Source of the DNA: Myxococcota bacterium
GTDB lineage: Bacteria; Myxococcota_C; UBA6777
DNA length: 10,954 nucleotides
Assembly: GCA_963169055.1 (NCBI GenBank)
Contig: CAUJFU010000115.1
Location: 1 to 10,954, forward strand
Reading direction: 5' to 3'
Part shown: one piece after another, positions 1-7,475 of the stretch
Position numbering within the stretch: position 1 is the first letter of the stretch
Layout: the number at the start of each line of letters is the position of its first letter
Position numbers and translations under genes: made by a program
The notes under the pieces: model-generated
Databases searched by the model: none
What the model was told of the DNA's origin: nothing
Seen by the model: only the letters and a program-made list of their open reading frames with translations

Positions 1-602
1 CTGATCCGATTAGCAACTTTCGGATGGATCGATCCGATCACAGCTACATCTTTTACACCTTGATCCGAGACGGCCTGAAAGCCGACACGATCGTGCTTGA
101 TGAAGTGTCGCATGGTCACGGCCAGCATCTTTCACTGCGCGATGAGTTGGCGCGTTTTCCCAACATCTTGCTGTCGATCCACGCTTGTTTGTTGCTGTTG
201 TTGGCGGCTTGGCTGGGATGGGTGCGCTTTGGAGTGCCGTTGCTGCCGCGACCGCACCCGCTACGCGGCCCCAAAGAGATGCTTGCGATCACGTCACGCG
301 TGTTGGCCGACGGCAAACGAAGACCCGCGCTGGTCTCGTCGTATCTGCTGTGTTTGTTAGAAGATATCGCCCAGCTACTCGATCTCAAAAAAGGCTCGCT
401 GCTTCAGCGATGCGAGGCGATCGATCGTTGGTGTGCTTCGCGCAATCTGCCCGAAGAAGCCGTCTCGCTATATCGGACAGCGATGGGCCTTCGTTCCAAA
501 GAGAAGGCCGGTGGGACCGGACTCTTACGCAATGCCCAACGGGCGTGGTCTTTGCGCAAACAGATCCTTGAAAAACGTTTGCGCAGTGTGCGTGCGCGTT
601 GA
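1..602 (+). CDS. DUF4350-type membrane protein, C-terminal part (5' end outside window)
   Basis: The reading frame is open from base 3, so the gene begins upstream; 199 residues are visible. The first ~40 visible residues have the pattern seen in DUF4350 proteins next to MoxR genes: a D-P-x(3)-N start, an alternating hydrophobic strand and an acidic-glycine motif (VLDEVSHGHG, visible residues 31-40). One membrane-spanning segment follows at about 54-81, then a basic cytoplasmic tail of ~115 residues. DUF4350 proteins typically have an extracytoplasmic amidotransferase-like domain anchored by a C-terminal helix; their biochemical role is not known. The stop TGA lies 20 bp before the MoxR start, so the two genes are probably co-transcribed. 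The ATG at 24 is internal, because the residues before it also fit the family. Family call is fairly sure; function is not. Confidence 0.75.
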   Translation, partial: DPISNFRMDRSDHSYIFYTLIRDGLKADTIVLDEVSHGHGQHLSLRDELARFPNILLSIHACLLLLLAAWLGWVRFGVPLLPRPHPLRGPKEMLAITSRVLADGKRRPALVSSYLLCLLEDIAQLLDLKKGSLLQRCEAIDRWCASRNLPEEAVSLYRTAMGLRSKEKAGGTGLLRNAQRAWSLRKQILEKRLRSVRAR

Positions 603-611
603 TCCATCGAT

Positions 612-615
612 GGAG
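612..615 (+). promoter_or_regulatory. Shine-Dalgarno site that sets the MoxR start
   Basis: GGAG lies 7 bases before ATG 623. The longer frame from TTG 599 has no such site and would overlap the upstream stop codon. Confidence 0.7.
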
Positions 616-622
616 AGAGAAG

Positions 623-1579
623 ATGTATGTAGAGCAGTTTCCGAGTTATTTGCGCCAATTGCAGGAGTCCGTGGGGCGGGTGGTCTATGGAGTCGAAGAG
701 CAGACACGCTCGGCGATCATCGCTTGGATGGTGCGCGGCCACTTGTTGCTTGAGGGTCCGCCCGGGGTCGCCAAAACGCTGTTTGTGCGGACATTGGCGC
801 AATGTTTGGGCCTCAACACGCGGCGTTTGCAGTGTACGCCCGACCTGATGCCGGGGGATGTGTTGGGGGCCAACATCTTCGATTTTAAGACCCAGTCTTT
901 TCAGCTTACAAAAGGTCCGATCTTTACGGACTTTTTGCTTGCAGACGAGATCAACCGCACTCCACCGAAAACGCAGTCGGCGTTGTTGGAGGCCATGCAA
1001 GAGCGATCGGTGACGATCGATGGTGTGACGCATGGCCTTCCTTCGTGCTTTTTGGTCATGGCGACGCAAAACCCCCTTGAACACGAAGGCACCTATCCTT
1101 TGCCCGAGGCTCAGCTAGACCGCTTTTTGTTTAAGCTCGAAGTGACCTATCCACCGATCGAATCGGAAGTGCAAGCGGTGTTGGCGCATTGCGACGGTGG
1201 GGGGATGCCGAACCCCGCCAAGATGGGCTTGTTGCCGCTGCTTGCGCGTGAGGAGTTGATGAGCTTACACACGCTTCCGTCGCAGGTTCGGGTTGAACCG
1301 ATGATGGCGCGTTATGCGGTGGATCTTGCGAGAGCGACCCGCCAACACCAAGCCTTGGCTTTTGGGATCTCTCCGCGTGCTGCCACGATGTTGATCGCAG
1401 CGGCCCGTGCCAACGCGCTGTGCGAGGGTCGAACATTCATCGTTCCCGACGATGTGAAGACATTGTTTTTGCCCGCAACACGCCATCGCGTCGCGCTCTC
1501 CGCCTCGGCTGAGATGGAAGGATTGTTGTTGCCTGATATCTTAAAAGAGATCCTCGAAAGTGTCCCCGTTCCTCGCTAA
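623..1579 (+). CDS. MoxR-family AAA+ ATPase
   Basis: A 318-residue cytoplasmic AAA+ ATPase, normal length for MoxR. All main ATPase motifs are visible: Walker A GPPGVAKT (45-52), Walker B FLLADEINR (104-112), sensor 1 ATQNP (147-151), the PEAQLDRF segment with the arginine finger (161-168) and the sensor-2 motif GISPRA (248-253) in the C-terminal lid. MoxR proteins form hexameric rings and act with von Willebrand-A proteins as chaperone or remodelling machines for assembly of protein complexes; the client here is unknown. The gene follows the DUF4350 gene by 20 bp and precedes DUF58, the usual partner, by 27 bp, which argues for one operon. ATG 623 is chosen over TTG 599 because of the well-placed GGAG. 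Nothing is missing or truncated. Confidence 0.95.
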   Translation: MYVEQFPSYLRQLQESVGRVVYGVEEQTRSAIIAWMVRGHLLLEGPPGVAKTLFVRTLAQCLGLNTRRLQCTPDLMPGDVLGANIFDFKTQSFQLTKGPIFTDFLLADEINRTPPKTQSALLEAMQERSVTIDGVTHGLPSCFLVMATQNPLEHEGTYPLPEAQLDRFLFKLEVTYPPIESEVQAVLAHCDGGGMPNPAKMGLLPLLAREELMSLHTLPSQVRVEPMMARYAVDLARATRQHQALAFGISPRAATMLIAAARANALCEGRTFIVPDDVKTLFLPATRHRVALSASAEMEGLLLPDILKEILESVPVPR

Positions 1580-1593
1580 ACCACCTTCGAGGC

Positions 1594-1598
1594 AGGAG
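1594..1598 (+). promoter_or_regulatory. Shine-Dalgarno site for the DUF58 gene
   Basis: AGGAG sits 8 bases before ATG 1607. This supports ATG 1607 over the adjacent in-frame TTG 1604. Confidence 0.65.
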
Positions 1599-1606
1599 CT
1601 TTTTTG

Positions 1607-2917
1607 ATGAGACCTTCTCCTTGGCTGGTTCGGCTTTTTTCGTTTGGACTTGTGTTTTCGCTGTTGCCGATCTTGTTTGCCCATGCGCTGTGGCCTTTGG
1701 TGGTGGGGATGTGGGCGCTGCTGTTGGGTGGCGCACTCTTGGATGGGGTTGCGCTCGCCAGCCGCCGCGCAAAGCTCGACGTTCAGCAGCCGGCTCAAGC
1801 CTATGTGGGCGAGCCGATCATGTTTCGCTTTACGCTGCACTGGCCGAAGAAACGGCGTTTGCGTGCGCGGTGGTTGGCAGAAACGCAGGCCCCACTGGAG
1901 CGAGGCGAGGCTGTGACACGGTGGATCGAGTCAGAAGAAACACAATTTTCGATCGATCTGATCGCACCGCGCCGAGGCGAAGGGCAACTGTTGGCGTTGT
2001 GGGCAGAGATTCGAGGCCCGTTAGGGCTGTTTGAACGCGTGCAGCGTTTTGAACTTGATCTTTCCCCGCTGCCGATCTTGCCGAGCCTACCGTATGTTCG
2101 GCGACTGGCCTTGCAACACTTTGGGCTGTGGCAATACCGCGAAGGCATTCGGATCGAGCGGCTCCCGGGGGATGGAAGTGAGTTTGATGCGCTTGAGAAA
2201 TATTCTCCCGGCCATGATCTCCGAAGCATCGACTGGAAAGCATCGGCGCGTCACCAAAGCCTGTTGGTACGGCGCTTTCGGGTCGAACGAAATCAGCGTG
2301 TGGTGTTTTGCCTTGATACGGGGCATTTGATGGCTGACGATCTTCAAGGTATGCAACGCCTCGATCATGCCATCCACACGAGCCTTTTGTTGGGGCATTT
2401 TGCCCTACGAGCGGGGGATCTTGTGGGCTTACATTCTTATGCCGAAGCGCCCAAGTCTTGGCTGCCGCCCAAAAATGGGATCAAAAACTTTCACCGTATG
2501 CACCTTGCTTGCGCTGCGTTGCGCTCGACAGCGATCGAAACCAACCATGTGCGGGGCCTTCATCACTTGCTTGCCCAACTCAACCGCCGAACGTTGATCG
2601 TGTTGTTTACCGAATTTACAGGAACCACCACCGCCGAACTGATGCTCGAAACCATCGGTCATCTGGTACAAAAGCATCTTGTGATCTTTGTCGCGCTCGA
2701 AGATCCCGCGTTGGATCGGCCCTTAGAGCAAAAGCCCGAAGATGCCGAAGATATGGCTCGCGCCCTTGTATCCGTCGATATGCGCCAAGAACGTCAAGCG
2801 GTGTTGTTGCGCCTCCAACGCATGGGCGTTCACGTCGTCCAAGGTTCGGTCGATATCTCGGCAGCCAAACTGGTCCAACGCTACCTTGAGATCAAGCGCC
2901 GCCAACTTCTCGGATAA
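1607..2917 (+). CDS. DUF58 domain protein (MoxR partner, vWA-like)
   Basis: A 436-residue protein with two N-terminal membrane helices (about 7-27 and 30-50), then a beta-rich region (about 55-155) and the DUF58 signature at 188-226: GDGSEFDALEKYSPGHDLRS, followed by IDWKASARHQSLLVRRF and E-R. Members of the family usually have GDD where this one has GHD (202-204). The downstream part resembles a von Willebrand A fold: strand VVFCLD ending at D237 (DTGHL, a degenerate metal-site motif), GDLVGLHSY (270-278) and TLIVLFTEF (329-337). DUF58 proteins are encoded beside MoxR ATPases almost everywhere and are thought to be their membrane-bound adaptor or substrate-presenting partner. The gene lies 27 bp after MoxR and 66 bp before SpoIIM on the same strand. 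Family call is firm; the molecular role is inferred. Confidence 0.92.
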   Translation: MRPSPWLVRLFSFGLVFSLLPILFAHALWPLVVGMWALLLGGALLDGVALASRRAKLDVQQPAQAYVGEPIMFRFTLHWPKKRRLRARWLAETQAPLERGEAVTRWIESEETQFSIDLIAPRRGEGQLLALWAEIRGPLGLFERVQRFELDLSPLPILPSLPYVRRLALQHFGLWQYREGIRIERLPGDGSEFDALEKYSPGHDLRSIDWKASARHQSLLVRRFRVERNQRVVFCLDTGHLMADDLQGMQRLDHAIHTSLLLGHFALRAGDLVGLHSYAEAPKSWLPPKNGIKNFHRMHLACAALRSTAIETNHVRGLHHLLAQLNRRTLIVLFTEFTGTTTAELMLETIGHLVQKHLVIFVALEDPALDRPLEQKPEDAEDMARALVSVDMRQERQAVLLRLQRMGVHVVQGSVDISAAKLVQRYLEIKRRQLLG

Positions 2918-2970
2918 GGCCATTTGATCGCCCGATGGAAACCATCGCTCGCGTTTGGACGCAGACCCAC

Positions 2971-2975
2971 GGAAG
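2971..2975 (+). promoter_or_regulatory. Shine-Dalgarno site for the SpoIIM-family gene
   Basis: GGAAG followed by an A-run lies 8 bases before ATG 2984. The frame also opens at TTG 2924, only 6 bases after the DUF58 stop, but no good site precedes that codon. Confidence 0.55.
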
Positions 2976-2983
2976 AAAAAAAA

Positions 2984-4084
2984 ATGGATACCAACCAATC
3001 CCCTACATCCTCCGCCCCTTCGGCACCGCGCTCCGTCCAATTTCGCAAAGAACGCGAAGCCTCTTGGCGAGAACTAGAAGATATCGTTCAACGAGTCCAA
3101 AACAAAAGTCTTTCGAGCCTTGATGATCGAGACCTCCAGCGCTTGCCTTTGTTGTACCGCGAAGCGATGAACAGTCTTTCTGTGGCCCGAGCCACCGCGT
3201 TGGATCGCTTGTTGGTTCGTTATCTCGAAGCGTTGTGTGCGCAAAGCTACCTTGCGATCTACGGTGCGCGCCGTCCAAGTCGTCGGATGCTGTGGGCTTT
3301 GTTTGTCGCAGTCCCATCGGAGATCCGCAAAGCCTCACGCGAGCTGTTGTTGGCGATCTTGTTCTTTGCTGCGGGGATCGCGGTGGCATGGTCGCTTGTG
3401 GATCGCGATCCGCAATGGTTTCATGTGTTCGTCTCTCCGCAAATGGCCGCTGGTCGGACGCCTTGGGCGACTACGGAATCCCTTCAAAACACATTGTACG
3501 AAAGCCGCCAAAAAAGCGGTGATGCGTTGAGCGTCTTTGCTTCTTTTCTGTTTACAAACAACGCACGTGTCGGCCTGTTGGCCTTTTCGTTGGGCTTCTT
3601 GTTGGGGATACCTGCCGCGATCTTGCTCTTCTACAACGGCTTGGTCGTGGGGGGCTTTTTGTCGCTGTTTGCATCAAGAGGGCTACTGATACCGTTTCTT
3701 GGGTGGTTGTTGCCGCATGGAGTCCCTGAGATCTTTGCGGTGCTGTTGTGCGGAGGGGCGGGCTTTTTGATGGGGCGAGCGTTGTTGTTGCCCGGTCCGT
3801 TGTTGCGCACAGAAGCCCTACGCAACGCAGGTCTGCGTGCATCCTTGATCGTCACAGGGGCGATCTTTTTGTTTGCTTACGCTGCCCTGTTTGAAGGCTT
3901 TTTCCGCCAGCTAATCGTGGATGATGTTCTGCGTTTTCTTGTTGCACTCTTACAATGCCTGTTGCTGTTGTGGTGGTTTTATCTGAGCCAAAAACAAGAA
4001 CAAAAAGATCTTGCGGCTGAGAACTTCGAGCAAGAACCACAGACATGGTCTCTGCAAGCCAGTCCTTTAGGGGGTGGAAAATGA
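2984..4084 (+). CDS. SpoIIM/DUF95 family integral membrane protein
   Basis: A 366-residue protein with a Ser/Pro-rich hydrophilic N-terminus, a helical charged region (about 20-115) and then several membrane helices (about 118-138, 194-218, 219-236, 247-270, 287-305, 316-333). The core family signature is clear: NNARVGLLAFSLGFLLGIP (192-210), a YNGL turn (217-220), PHGVPEI (244-250), and GGAGFLMGRALLLPG (257-271). The family is named after a Bacillus sporulation protein needed for septal peptidoglycan remodelling, but most members occur in non-sporulating bacteria beside MoxR, DUF58 and RDD genes, as here. Its role in such clusters is unknown, probably a membrane component of the MoxR system. 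The stop TGA (4082-4084) overlaps an ATG at 4081, part of a duplicated stop/start site. A 20-residue longer form from TTG 2924 is possible but less likely. Confidence 0.9.
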   Translation: MDTNQSPTSSAPSAPRSVQFRKEREASWRELEDIVQRVQNKSLSSLDDRDLQRLPLLYREAMNSLSVARATALDRLLVRYLEALCAQSYLAIYGARRPSRRMLWALFVAVPSEIRKASRELLLAILFFAAGIAVAWSLVDRDPQWFHVFVSPQMAAGRTPWATTESLQNTLYESRQKSGDALSVFASFLFTNNARVGLLAFSLGFLLGIPAAILLFYNGLVVGGFLSLFASRGLLIPFLGWLLPHGVPEIFAVLLCGGAGFLMGRALLLPGPLLRTEALRNAGLRASLIVTGAIFLFAYAALFEGFFRQLIVDDVLRFLVALLQCLLLLWWFYLSQKQEQKDLAAENFEQEPQTWSLQASPLGGGK

Positions 4085-4098
4085 GAAGAAAACCATCG
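4079..4098 (+). repeat. Direct repeat copy 1 at the SpoIIM-RDD junction
   Basis: This 20-base unit (aaatgagaagaaaaccatcg) recurs exactly 38 bases later. It holds the ATGA at 4081-4084, where the SpoIIM gene ends. Confidence 0.95.
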
Positions 4099-4122
4099 CA
4101 TCATCAAAGAGGCGGGAAATGA
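4081..4122 (+). CDS. 13-codon mini-ORF bridging SpoIIM and RDD genes
   Basis: The frame reads MRRKPSHHQRGGK and stops. It starts at the ATGA that ends the SpoIIM gene and ends at the ATGA that starts the RDD gene, so it could couple translation of the two. An AGGGGG stretch (4069-4074) lies 6 bases before its ATG. Its first six residues are identical to those of the RDD protein because the start region is duplicated. It may be only a by-product of the duplication; whether it is translated cannot be told from sequence. Confidence 0.3.
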   Translation: MRRKPSHHQRGGK

Positions 4123-4136
4123 GAAGAAAACCATCG
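4117..4136 (+). repeat. Direct repeat copy 2 at the RDD start
   Basis: Exact second copy of the 20-base unit at 4079-4098, with the ATGA at 4119-4122 that most likely starts the RDD gene. The two copies are out of frame with each other because the 38-base period is not a multiple of three. Confidence 0.95.
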
Positions 4137-5030
4137 TACCAAAGCGAAGAAAGCAAACAAAGAACCGTCTCGATCCTGCCGCCCGAAGGGGTACCGTTGC
4201 AATTTGTCCTTGCCCCCGTGTCTTCGCGTTTTTCAGCGCTTGCGTTCGATCTACTGCTGATCACCATCAGCATGTATCTGATGGTATTTGTGTTGATCGC
4301 CATCTTTGTTGCAGGGGGGTTGTTAAAGAGCGGCGGAGGTTATGCGCTGTCTTTTTGGATTATCGGCATTTTTCTGATTAGACAGTGCTATTTTTTCTTT
4401 TTCGAGATGATCTGGCAAGGCAGTACGCCCGGGAAAAGGTTGCTCGGTTTGCGCGTGATCGCCCGCGATGGCCGACCGCTCGGCTTACAGGGTTTGATCG
4501 CACGCAATTTGATGCGCGATATCGAAGTGTTTATTCCGCTAGGGCTATTTAGCCAAGCCTTTCAGATGGGCAACGAAAGCGCGTGGTTGTCGTGGATGGC
4601 GATGGGATGGTGCTTGATCGCGCTGACCTTTCCCTTCTTTCATCCGCAATCCATGCGGATCGGCGATATCGTCGGTGGCACCTTTGTGATCGTGATCCCC
4701 AAAGCAGAACTCGAAGTTGACAAAGCCCGCCAAACCACTCTTGCGCGCAAAGCCCAGATCAGCTTTACGCCCGAACAACTCGCCATCTACGGCGAATATG
4801 AACTCGAAACCCTCGCGCAGATCTTGCGCAAAGTCGACGAAGACAAAGCGGATGCCGACGACCTGCGCATCATCGCACGCACCATCGCCGACAAGATCCG
4901 CTACGAAGGGCACGAACCTCTCTCGACACCTCTGGTCTTCCTACAGATCTTCTATGCTGCACAACGCAAAGCCCTCGAACAAAAGCTGATCTGGGGCCAA
5001 CGCAAAGCCAACAAACACCAGCGCTCGTAA
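4119..5030 (+). CDS. RDD-family membrane protein with long C-terminal extension
   Basis: A 303-residue protein. The RDD domain spans about 33-195: SRFSALAFDLLL (36-47) carries the conserved Arg and Asp, membrane helices lie at about 42-68, 78-98 and 155-175, QGSTPGKRLLGLRVI (100-114) is the family's typical loop, and RIGDIVGGTFVI (180-191) closes the domain. About 110 hydrophilic residues follow (195-303), rich in Glu, Lys, Asp and Ala and probably alpha-helical and cytoplasmic; most RDD proteins end soon after the domain. RDD proteins are poorly understood; some have been linked to ion transport, and many sit beside SpoIIM and DUF58 genes. ATG 4119 has AGAGG (4108-4112) at 6 bases. An in-frame GTG at 4074 would add 15 residues and overlap the SpoIIM end, so it is less likely. 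Family call is firm. Confidence 0.9.
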   Translation: MRRKPSYQSEESKQRTVSILPPEGVPLQFVLAPVSSRFSALAFDLLLITISMYLMVFVLIAIFVAGGLLKSGGGYALSFWIIGIFLIRQCYFFFFEMIWQGSTPGKRLLGLRVIARDGRPLGLQGLIARNLMRDIEVFIPLGLFSQAFQMGNESAWLSWMAMGWCLIALTFPFFHPQSMRIGDIVGGTFVIVIPKAELEVDKARQTTLARKAQISFTPEQLAIYGEYELETLAQILRKVDEDKADADDLRIIARTIADKIRYEGHEPLSTPLVFLQIFYAAQRKALEQKLIWGQRKANKHQRS

Positions 5031-5067
5031 TCCTCAAAACAAACGCAACATCCGAATGGAGCGGCGA
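5031..5067. other. 37-bp gap between convergent gene blocks
   Basis: The + strand operon and the - strand block end here, 37 bp apart. I see no hairpin followed by a T-run in either direction, so termination may be Rho-dependent or lie inside the opposing gene. Confidence 0.6.
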
Positions 5068-7455
5068 TCAAGGAAGTCCCCAACGACGACGCAGTCCCCA
5101 TTCGAGCGCAAACAACGCAAACAACAAGATCAAGACCCACGATCGATCCCAAAGGGAGAGGGTTTTGCTGCGATCGACGCGGACGATGGTGGCGGGGCGC
5201 AACGGCAAAGATGTGATCTGTTCGGAAAAACGGATCACCTTTCCAGCGGTTTCGCGTTCTAGGGCCGCAAAAAAAGCATCGTTGGGGCGGATATCTTGGA
5301 ATTCGTCTAGCAAGCCGAGGACTTGGAAAAGATCTTCGCCTGTGGCGGTTTGGCCTTTTTCGATCTCCGCTTCGACTTGAAGGCGAAAAATGCCACTGTT
5401 CGGGGCTTTCCAGCGAAAGAAAAGAGTCCCTTCGTTGGGGATATCACGAACCGTTTGGTGGAGAGGAACCGTCTCTCCGCCACGCAAGACCTTGATGCGA
5501 ACTTTGCCTTTGCGCAGGGGTCGATATTCCCGATCCAAGACGCGGATACGAAAACGCGCTTCTTCGCCCAAACGGTAGGCCGCACGCAAGGAAGAAACAC
5601 GCACACGCTCAAGCTCGGGATCGCGGATCAACCAGCGGATGGCATTGTTCCAAAAGCGATAGTAGACCTCTTTTGTGCTGCCTTCTCCGACACGTTGGAA
5701 GTTCCATTTCCAAGACCCATCGACGGTTAGGCCCATCACACGGCCCTTTTCGACTTGCCGAAGAGAAAGGATCGGAACAGGCCGTCCAGAGGCCGTTTTG
5801 TTTTCGGGGTGTTCGAGGAGGGTGATGCTGTCGGGGTGGGGATCCCCCACTTTGTTGCTGCCCGGCTGTTTGGGGAGTTTGGCCCACAAGGCGTTGTTCT
5901 CTTCGAGGCTCCCAAGCAAGCGCGTGATCGGATGATGACGCCCTGAATCGGTCAATACTGGCCGAAAGCGTTGTTCGTCGATTTGTCCAAGGCCCAACCC
6001 AAAAGGCAAGATCCCTTCGATCGGCGTGTCCATGTATCCACCCGAAGCAAAGGACAGATCCCCTCCCACCATCACAAAAGCCCCGCCGTTTCGGACAAAT
6101 TTTGCGATATTGTGGAGATAATACGATTGCATATACGGTGCGTAATTAAAATCTTGGAAGACCACAAGATCAAAGGTGGGCAGCGACTTTGTAAATAGCT
6201 CGTGGTAGGGAAATTGGATCAGAGCCATCTCGCGATTTGGAGGATTGTGGTATTGGATATTCTGTTGCGTGCGTAAGATAAAAAAGGAGATCAAGTCAAC
6301 GCTGGCGTTCTTTTTAAGAAGCCAGCTCAAGAAGCGAACATCCCAAGAGGGGCGACCCGTCACATGGAGGACGCGGATACGGTCGCGGATAATCTTGAGA
6401 AGAAAGTCTTTTCGGTTGTTTTCGTGGAGGACTTCGCCCGGGAGAACAGGGGTGCGAACGGAGTAGATGAATTTACCGGCACGGCGGGGTTTAAAGGAGA
6501 AGCGGACGGTGTAGTCTTGTTTGTTGGGCTGGAGGGCGAGCAGCGTCGATTGCAAAAGCTGCCCCTCGCGGTAGAGACTGATTGGAAGAGTGCCGGTGGA
6601 AAAGCCTTGGACGCGGATCAAAGCCTCGACGGTGGCGGTGTTGTGGAGAAAAGCAAAAGCATCCCCAAAGACTTCGGAGACAGAGATATCCCGAAGCGCC
6701 TGTGGATCAGGCGAAGAGGGAGCGATCACATGGACGGGGATTTGGAGCCGCTTGAGTCCGACAAGAAGATTTCGCAAGCGCCGATCGGTGAGAAGTGCGT
6801 CTTTTTTCTGCCCGTCTTTTTGAGTGATCCCGCTGACGGTGCGCTCGGCCCTAGCGAGCGTATCGACCCCATCGGTGATCAGCACCACACCCGCAAGCGG
6901 TTTGTCTTGGAAGTGATCCTGCAAGTAGCCCAAGATCTGCAACAAATCCGTTTGATCACCGTCGGCTTGAAGGTTCGCAATGCCCGTTGTGATGGGCGTT
7001 ATATTGCGATCGAAAGAGAACCAATGCACTTTTTGCTCTTTTTCCAAGCGCTCCCACAACGCCGCATGTCGCTTCCAGAAATCCTTGGCGGCATCGAGGC
7101 GGGTGCGTTCTTTTTGGAGGCTTTGGATGCGCATACTGGCCGATGTATCGAAAAAGATCGGCAAGTGGTTTTGGATCTTTTGGACGTTTCGCAACTCGAC
7201 CGCTGGCCCGAGCATTAAGAACCACAGCGCCGCCGCCCCCACCAAGCGCAGCACAAGCAAACCAATCCGTTGCGGGATCGAAGCAAGCCGCTGGCTCGAT
7301 TGCCATCCCCACCACAACGCGATCAACAAGAAAAAAGCCAAAACCCACAACGTCTCCGCCGACCAAGAACCCGACCAAACCCAGCGCCAGTCGTTGTACT
7401 CGCTCGTTTCAGAGGTCAGAAACGGGATAAAGTTGGATGCAAACAGTGGACTCAA
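5068..7455 (-). CDS. Large membrane protein: von Willebrand A domain plus glutamine-amidotransferase-like region
   Basis: A 795-residue membrane protein. Two helices at about 35-51 and 64-86 precede a vWA domain (about 97-248) with metal-site motif DTSAS (103-107) and VVLITDG (190-196, Asp195). A beta-rich region resembling an Ig/macroglobulin fold follows (about 255-355), then an amidotransferase-like alpha/beta region (about 358-610): RIRVLHVTGRPSWDVRFLSW (359-378), FDLVVFQDF (428-436), GGAFVMVGGDLSFASGGY (457-474). There is no Cys at the expected nucleophile position, so it is probably not an active amidotransferase. A second beta-rich stretch (about 615-700) leads to the C-terminal helix (772-787). 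The sensory/binding part most likely faces the periplasm. Similar proteins recur near MoxR-DUF58 genes. The start is TTG 7455; the next Met is residue 81, beyond both helices. A good promoter lies just upstream. Confidence 0.88.
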   Translation of the reverse strand: MSPLFASNFIPFLTSETSEYNDWRWVWSGSWSAETLWVLAFFLLIALWWGWQSSQRLASIPQRIGLLVLRLVGAAALWFLMLGPAVELRNVQKIQNHLPIFFDTSASMRIQSLQKERTRLDAAKDFWKRHAALWERLEKEQKVHWFSFDRNITPITTGIANLQADGDQTDLLQILGYLQDHFQDKPLAGVVLITDGVDTLARAERTVSGITQKDGQKKDALLTDRRLRNLLVGLKRLQIPVHVIAPSSPDPQALRDISVSEVFGDAFAFLHNTATVEALIRVQGFSTGTLPISLYREGQLLQSTLLALQPNKQDYTVRFSFKPRRAGKFIYSVRTPVLPGEVLHENNRKDFLLKIIRDRIRVLHVTGRPSWDVRFLSWLLKKNASVDLISFFILRTQQNIQYHNPPNREMALIQFPYHELFTKSLPTFDLVVFQDFNYAPYMQSYYLHNIAKFVRNGGAFVMVGGDLSFASGGYMDTPIEGILPFGLGLGQIDEQRFRPVLTDSGRHHPITRLLGSLEENNALWAKLPKQPGSNKVGDPHPDSITLLEHPENKTASGRPVPILSLRQVEKGRVMGLTVDGSWKWNFQRVGEGSTKEVYYRFWNNAIRWLIRDPELERVRVSSLRAAYRLGEEARFRIRVLDREYRPLRKGKVRIKVLRGGETVPLHQTVRDIPNEGTLFFRWKAPNSGIFRLQVEAEIEKGQTATGEDLFQVLGLLDEFQDIRPNDAFFAALERETAGKVIRFSEQITSLPLRPATIVRVDRSKTLSLWDRSWVLILLFALFALEWGLRRRWGLP

Positions 7456-7465
7456 GGCGGATTCG

Positions 7466-7471
7466 CTCCTC
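7466..7471 (-). promoter_or_regulatory. Shine-Dalgarno site supporting the TTG start of the vWA gene
   Basis: GAGGAG on the - strand lies 10 bases before TTG 7455. The spacing is long but acceptable, and no in-frame ATG or GTG is available near it. Confidence 0.5.
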
Positions 7472-7475
7472 GTAC

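Noticed and set aside
404-1084. 226-codon open frame on the - strand over the DUF4350 and MoxR genes
   Set aside because: It crosses two genes with clear family motifs on the + strand and is rich in Arg and His, as antisense frames here tend to be.
2984-4084. SpoIIM homology as a sign of sporulation
   Set aside because: This family is widespread in bacteria that do not form endospores, always near MoxR and DUF58 genes in such cases; no sporulation gene is present.
4074-5030. GTG 4074 as the RDD start
   Set aside because: It would add 15 non-conserved residues read through the first repeat copy. ATG 4119 has AGAGG at 6 bases and forms a stop/start overlap.
6364-7218. 284-codon open frame on the + strand opposite the vWA membrane protein gene
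   Set aside because: Shadow of the vWA domain region; the - strand frame has the DTSAS motif and membrane helices.
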